Assembly: GCA_002437435.1 (NCBI GenBank)
Contig: DJPV01000055.1
Coordinates: 1 to 6,249, forward strand
DNA: 6,249 bases
Direction of reading: 5' to 3'
DNA from: Lachnospiraceae bacterium UBA6403
GTDB taxonomy: Bacteria; Bacillota; Clostridia; Lachnospirales; Lachnospiraceae
Shown: in pieces, positions 5,720-6,249 of the stretch
How positions within the stretch are numbered: the first letter of the stretch is position 1
Layout: every line of letters starts with the position of its first letter
Notes under the pieces: model-generated
The model's database searches: none
The model's input: the letters and a program-made list of their open reading frames with translations, nothing else
What the model was told of the DNA's origin: nothing
Position numbers and translations under genes: made by a program

Positions 5720-6249
5720 ATGACAGAACGTAAAGTGGAACTGCTTGTTCCGGCGGGCAGCCTTGAGGCATTAAAGGTTGCGGTAGATTATGGTGCGGAT
5801 GCAGTCTATATCGGCGGACGGGCATACGGACTTCGGGCAAAAGCAGATAATTTCTCGATTGATGAGATGAAAGAAGCTGCTGTATATGCACATGCAAAAG
5901 GTGCGAAGGTATATGTAACTGCAAATATATTTGCACATAATTACGATATTGACGGGATGAGAGCATATTTTGAGCAATTAAAAGATACGGGGGTGGATGC
6001 TGTTCTGGTATCCGATCCCGGTATATTTACACTGGCAAAAGAAACTATGCCTGATATGGAACTGCATATCAGTACACAGGCAAATAATACCAATTATCTG
6101 ACATATAATTTCTGGTATAAGCTGGGCGCAAAACGTGTGGTTACAGCCAGAGAACTGTCTCTCATAGAGATCAGACAGATCAGGGAACATATCCCGGATG
6201 ATATGGAGATTGAATCGTTTATGCATGGTGCGATGTGCATTTCCTATTC
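5720..6249 (+). CDS. trhP: U32 family protein, TrhP/YrrO-like tRNA hydroxylation protein, 3'-truncated by the window edge
   Basis: The first 176 codons are visible and the frame is open to the window end. U32 proteins were classed as peptidases or collagenases. The YrrN/YrrO (TrhP) members in B. subtilis and TrhP (YegQ) in E. coli are needed for prephenate-dependent formation of 5-hydroxyuridine at tRNA position 34, the substrate of TrmR. The N-terminus ELLVPAGSLEALKVAVDYGA (residues 7-26) with DAVYIGG and YGLRAKADNFS is typical of the family and closest to YrrO by recollection. KVYVTANIFAHN and HISTQANNTN follow, and the U32 signature begins at ESFMHGAMCISYS (about 164-176), cut off before its later Cys residues. 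The start is supported by AGAGGA (5705-5710), 9 nt before the ATG. The adjacency to trmR makes a tRNA role more likely than proteolysis. Full length (about 300, 400 or more) cannot be seen. Confidence 0.85.
   Translation, partial: MTERKVELLVPAGSLEALKVAVDYGADAVYIGGRAYGLRAKADNFSIDEMKEAAVYAHAKGAKVYVTANIFAHNYDIDGMRAYFEQLKDTGVDAVLVSDPGIFTLAKETMPDMELHISTQANNTNYLTYNFWYKLGAKRVVTARELSLIEIRQIREHIPDDMEIESFMHGAMCISY

Overview
The window reads as ordinary chromosomal DNA from a low-GC, Gram-positive Clostridia bacterium, most likely of the Lachnospiraceae. That placement rests on AT-rich codon use, strong GGAGG-type ribosome binding sites and one TTG start. It also rests on a gene order resembling the Bacillus subtilis yrzL-yrrK-yrzB-yrrL-yrrM-yrrN-yrrO block, with clostridial-looking changes. 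No mobile element, CRISPR array, RNA gene or phage remnant was seen. All nine genes are on the + strand.

Layout. Positions 1-1161 hold the 3' part of mtaB (tRNA ms2t6A37 methylthiotransferase), whose start lies outside the window. A 153-nt gap follows and contains a good sigma-A-type promoter. From there runs a compact gene train: ireB/reoM (1315-1581), ruvX (1638-2075), a very acidic DUF1292/YrzB protein (2095-2367), RNase J with a TTG start (2372-4036), a YlbF-family protein (4098-4433), a short MltG/YceG-like membrane protein without a catalytic domain (4495-4983), trmR (4980-5639, sharing 4 nt with the gene before it), and the 5' part of a U32-family gene of the TrhP/YrrO type (5720 to the window end).

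How the genes may work together. Three themes share the cluster. The first is anticodon-loop tRNA modification: MtaB acts at A37, and TrmR with a TrhP-like protein make 5-methoxyuridine at U34. The second is RNA and DNA processing: RNase J, RuvX, and a YlbF protein whose B. subtilis relatives adjust RNase Y. The third is cell-envelope control: IreB/ReoM is a substrate of the PASTA kinase that tunes peptidoglycan synthesis, and the short MltG-like protein has the transglycosylase's membrane and LysM-like parts.

Nothing here is clearly a new system. The points most worth a second look are the RNase J-YlbF pair placed inside an otherwise conserved operon, the catalysis-free MltG-like protein, and a promoter-plus-hairpin arrangement just before it.
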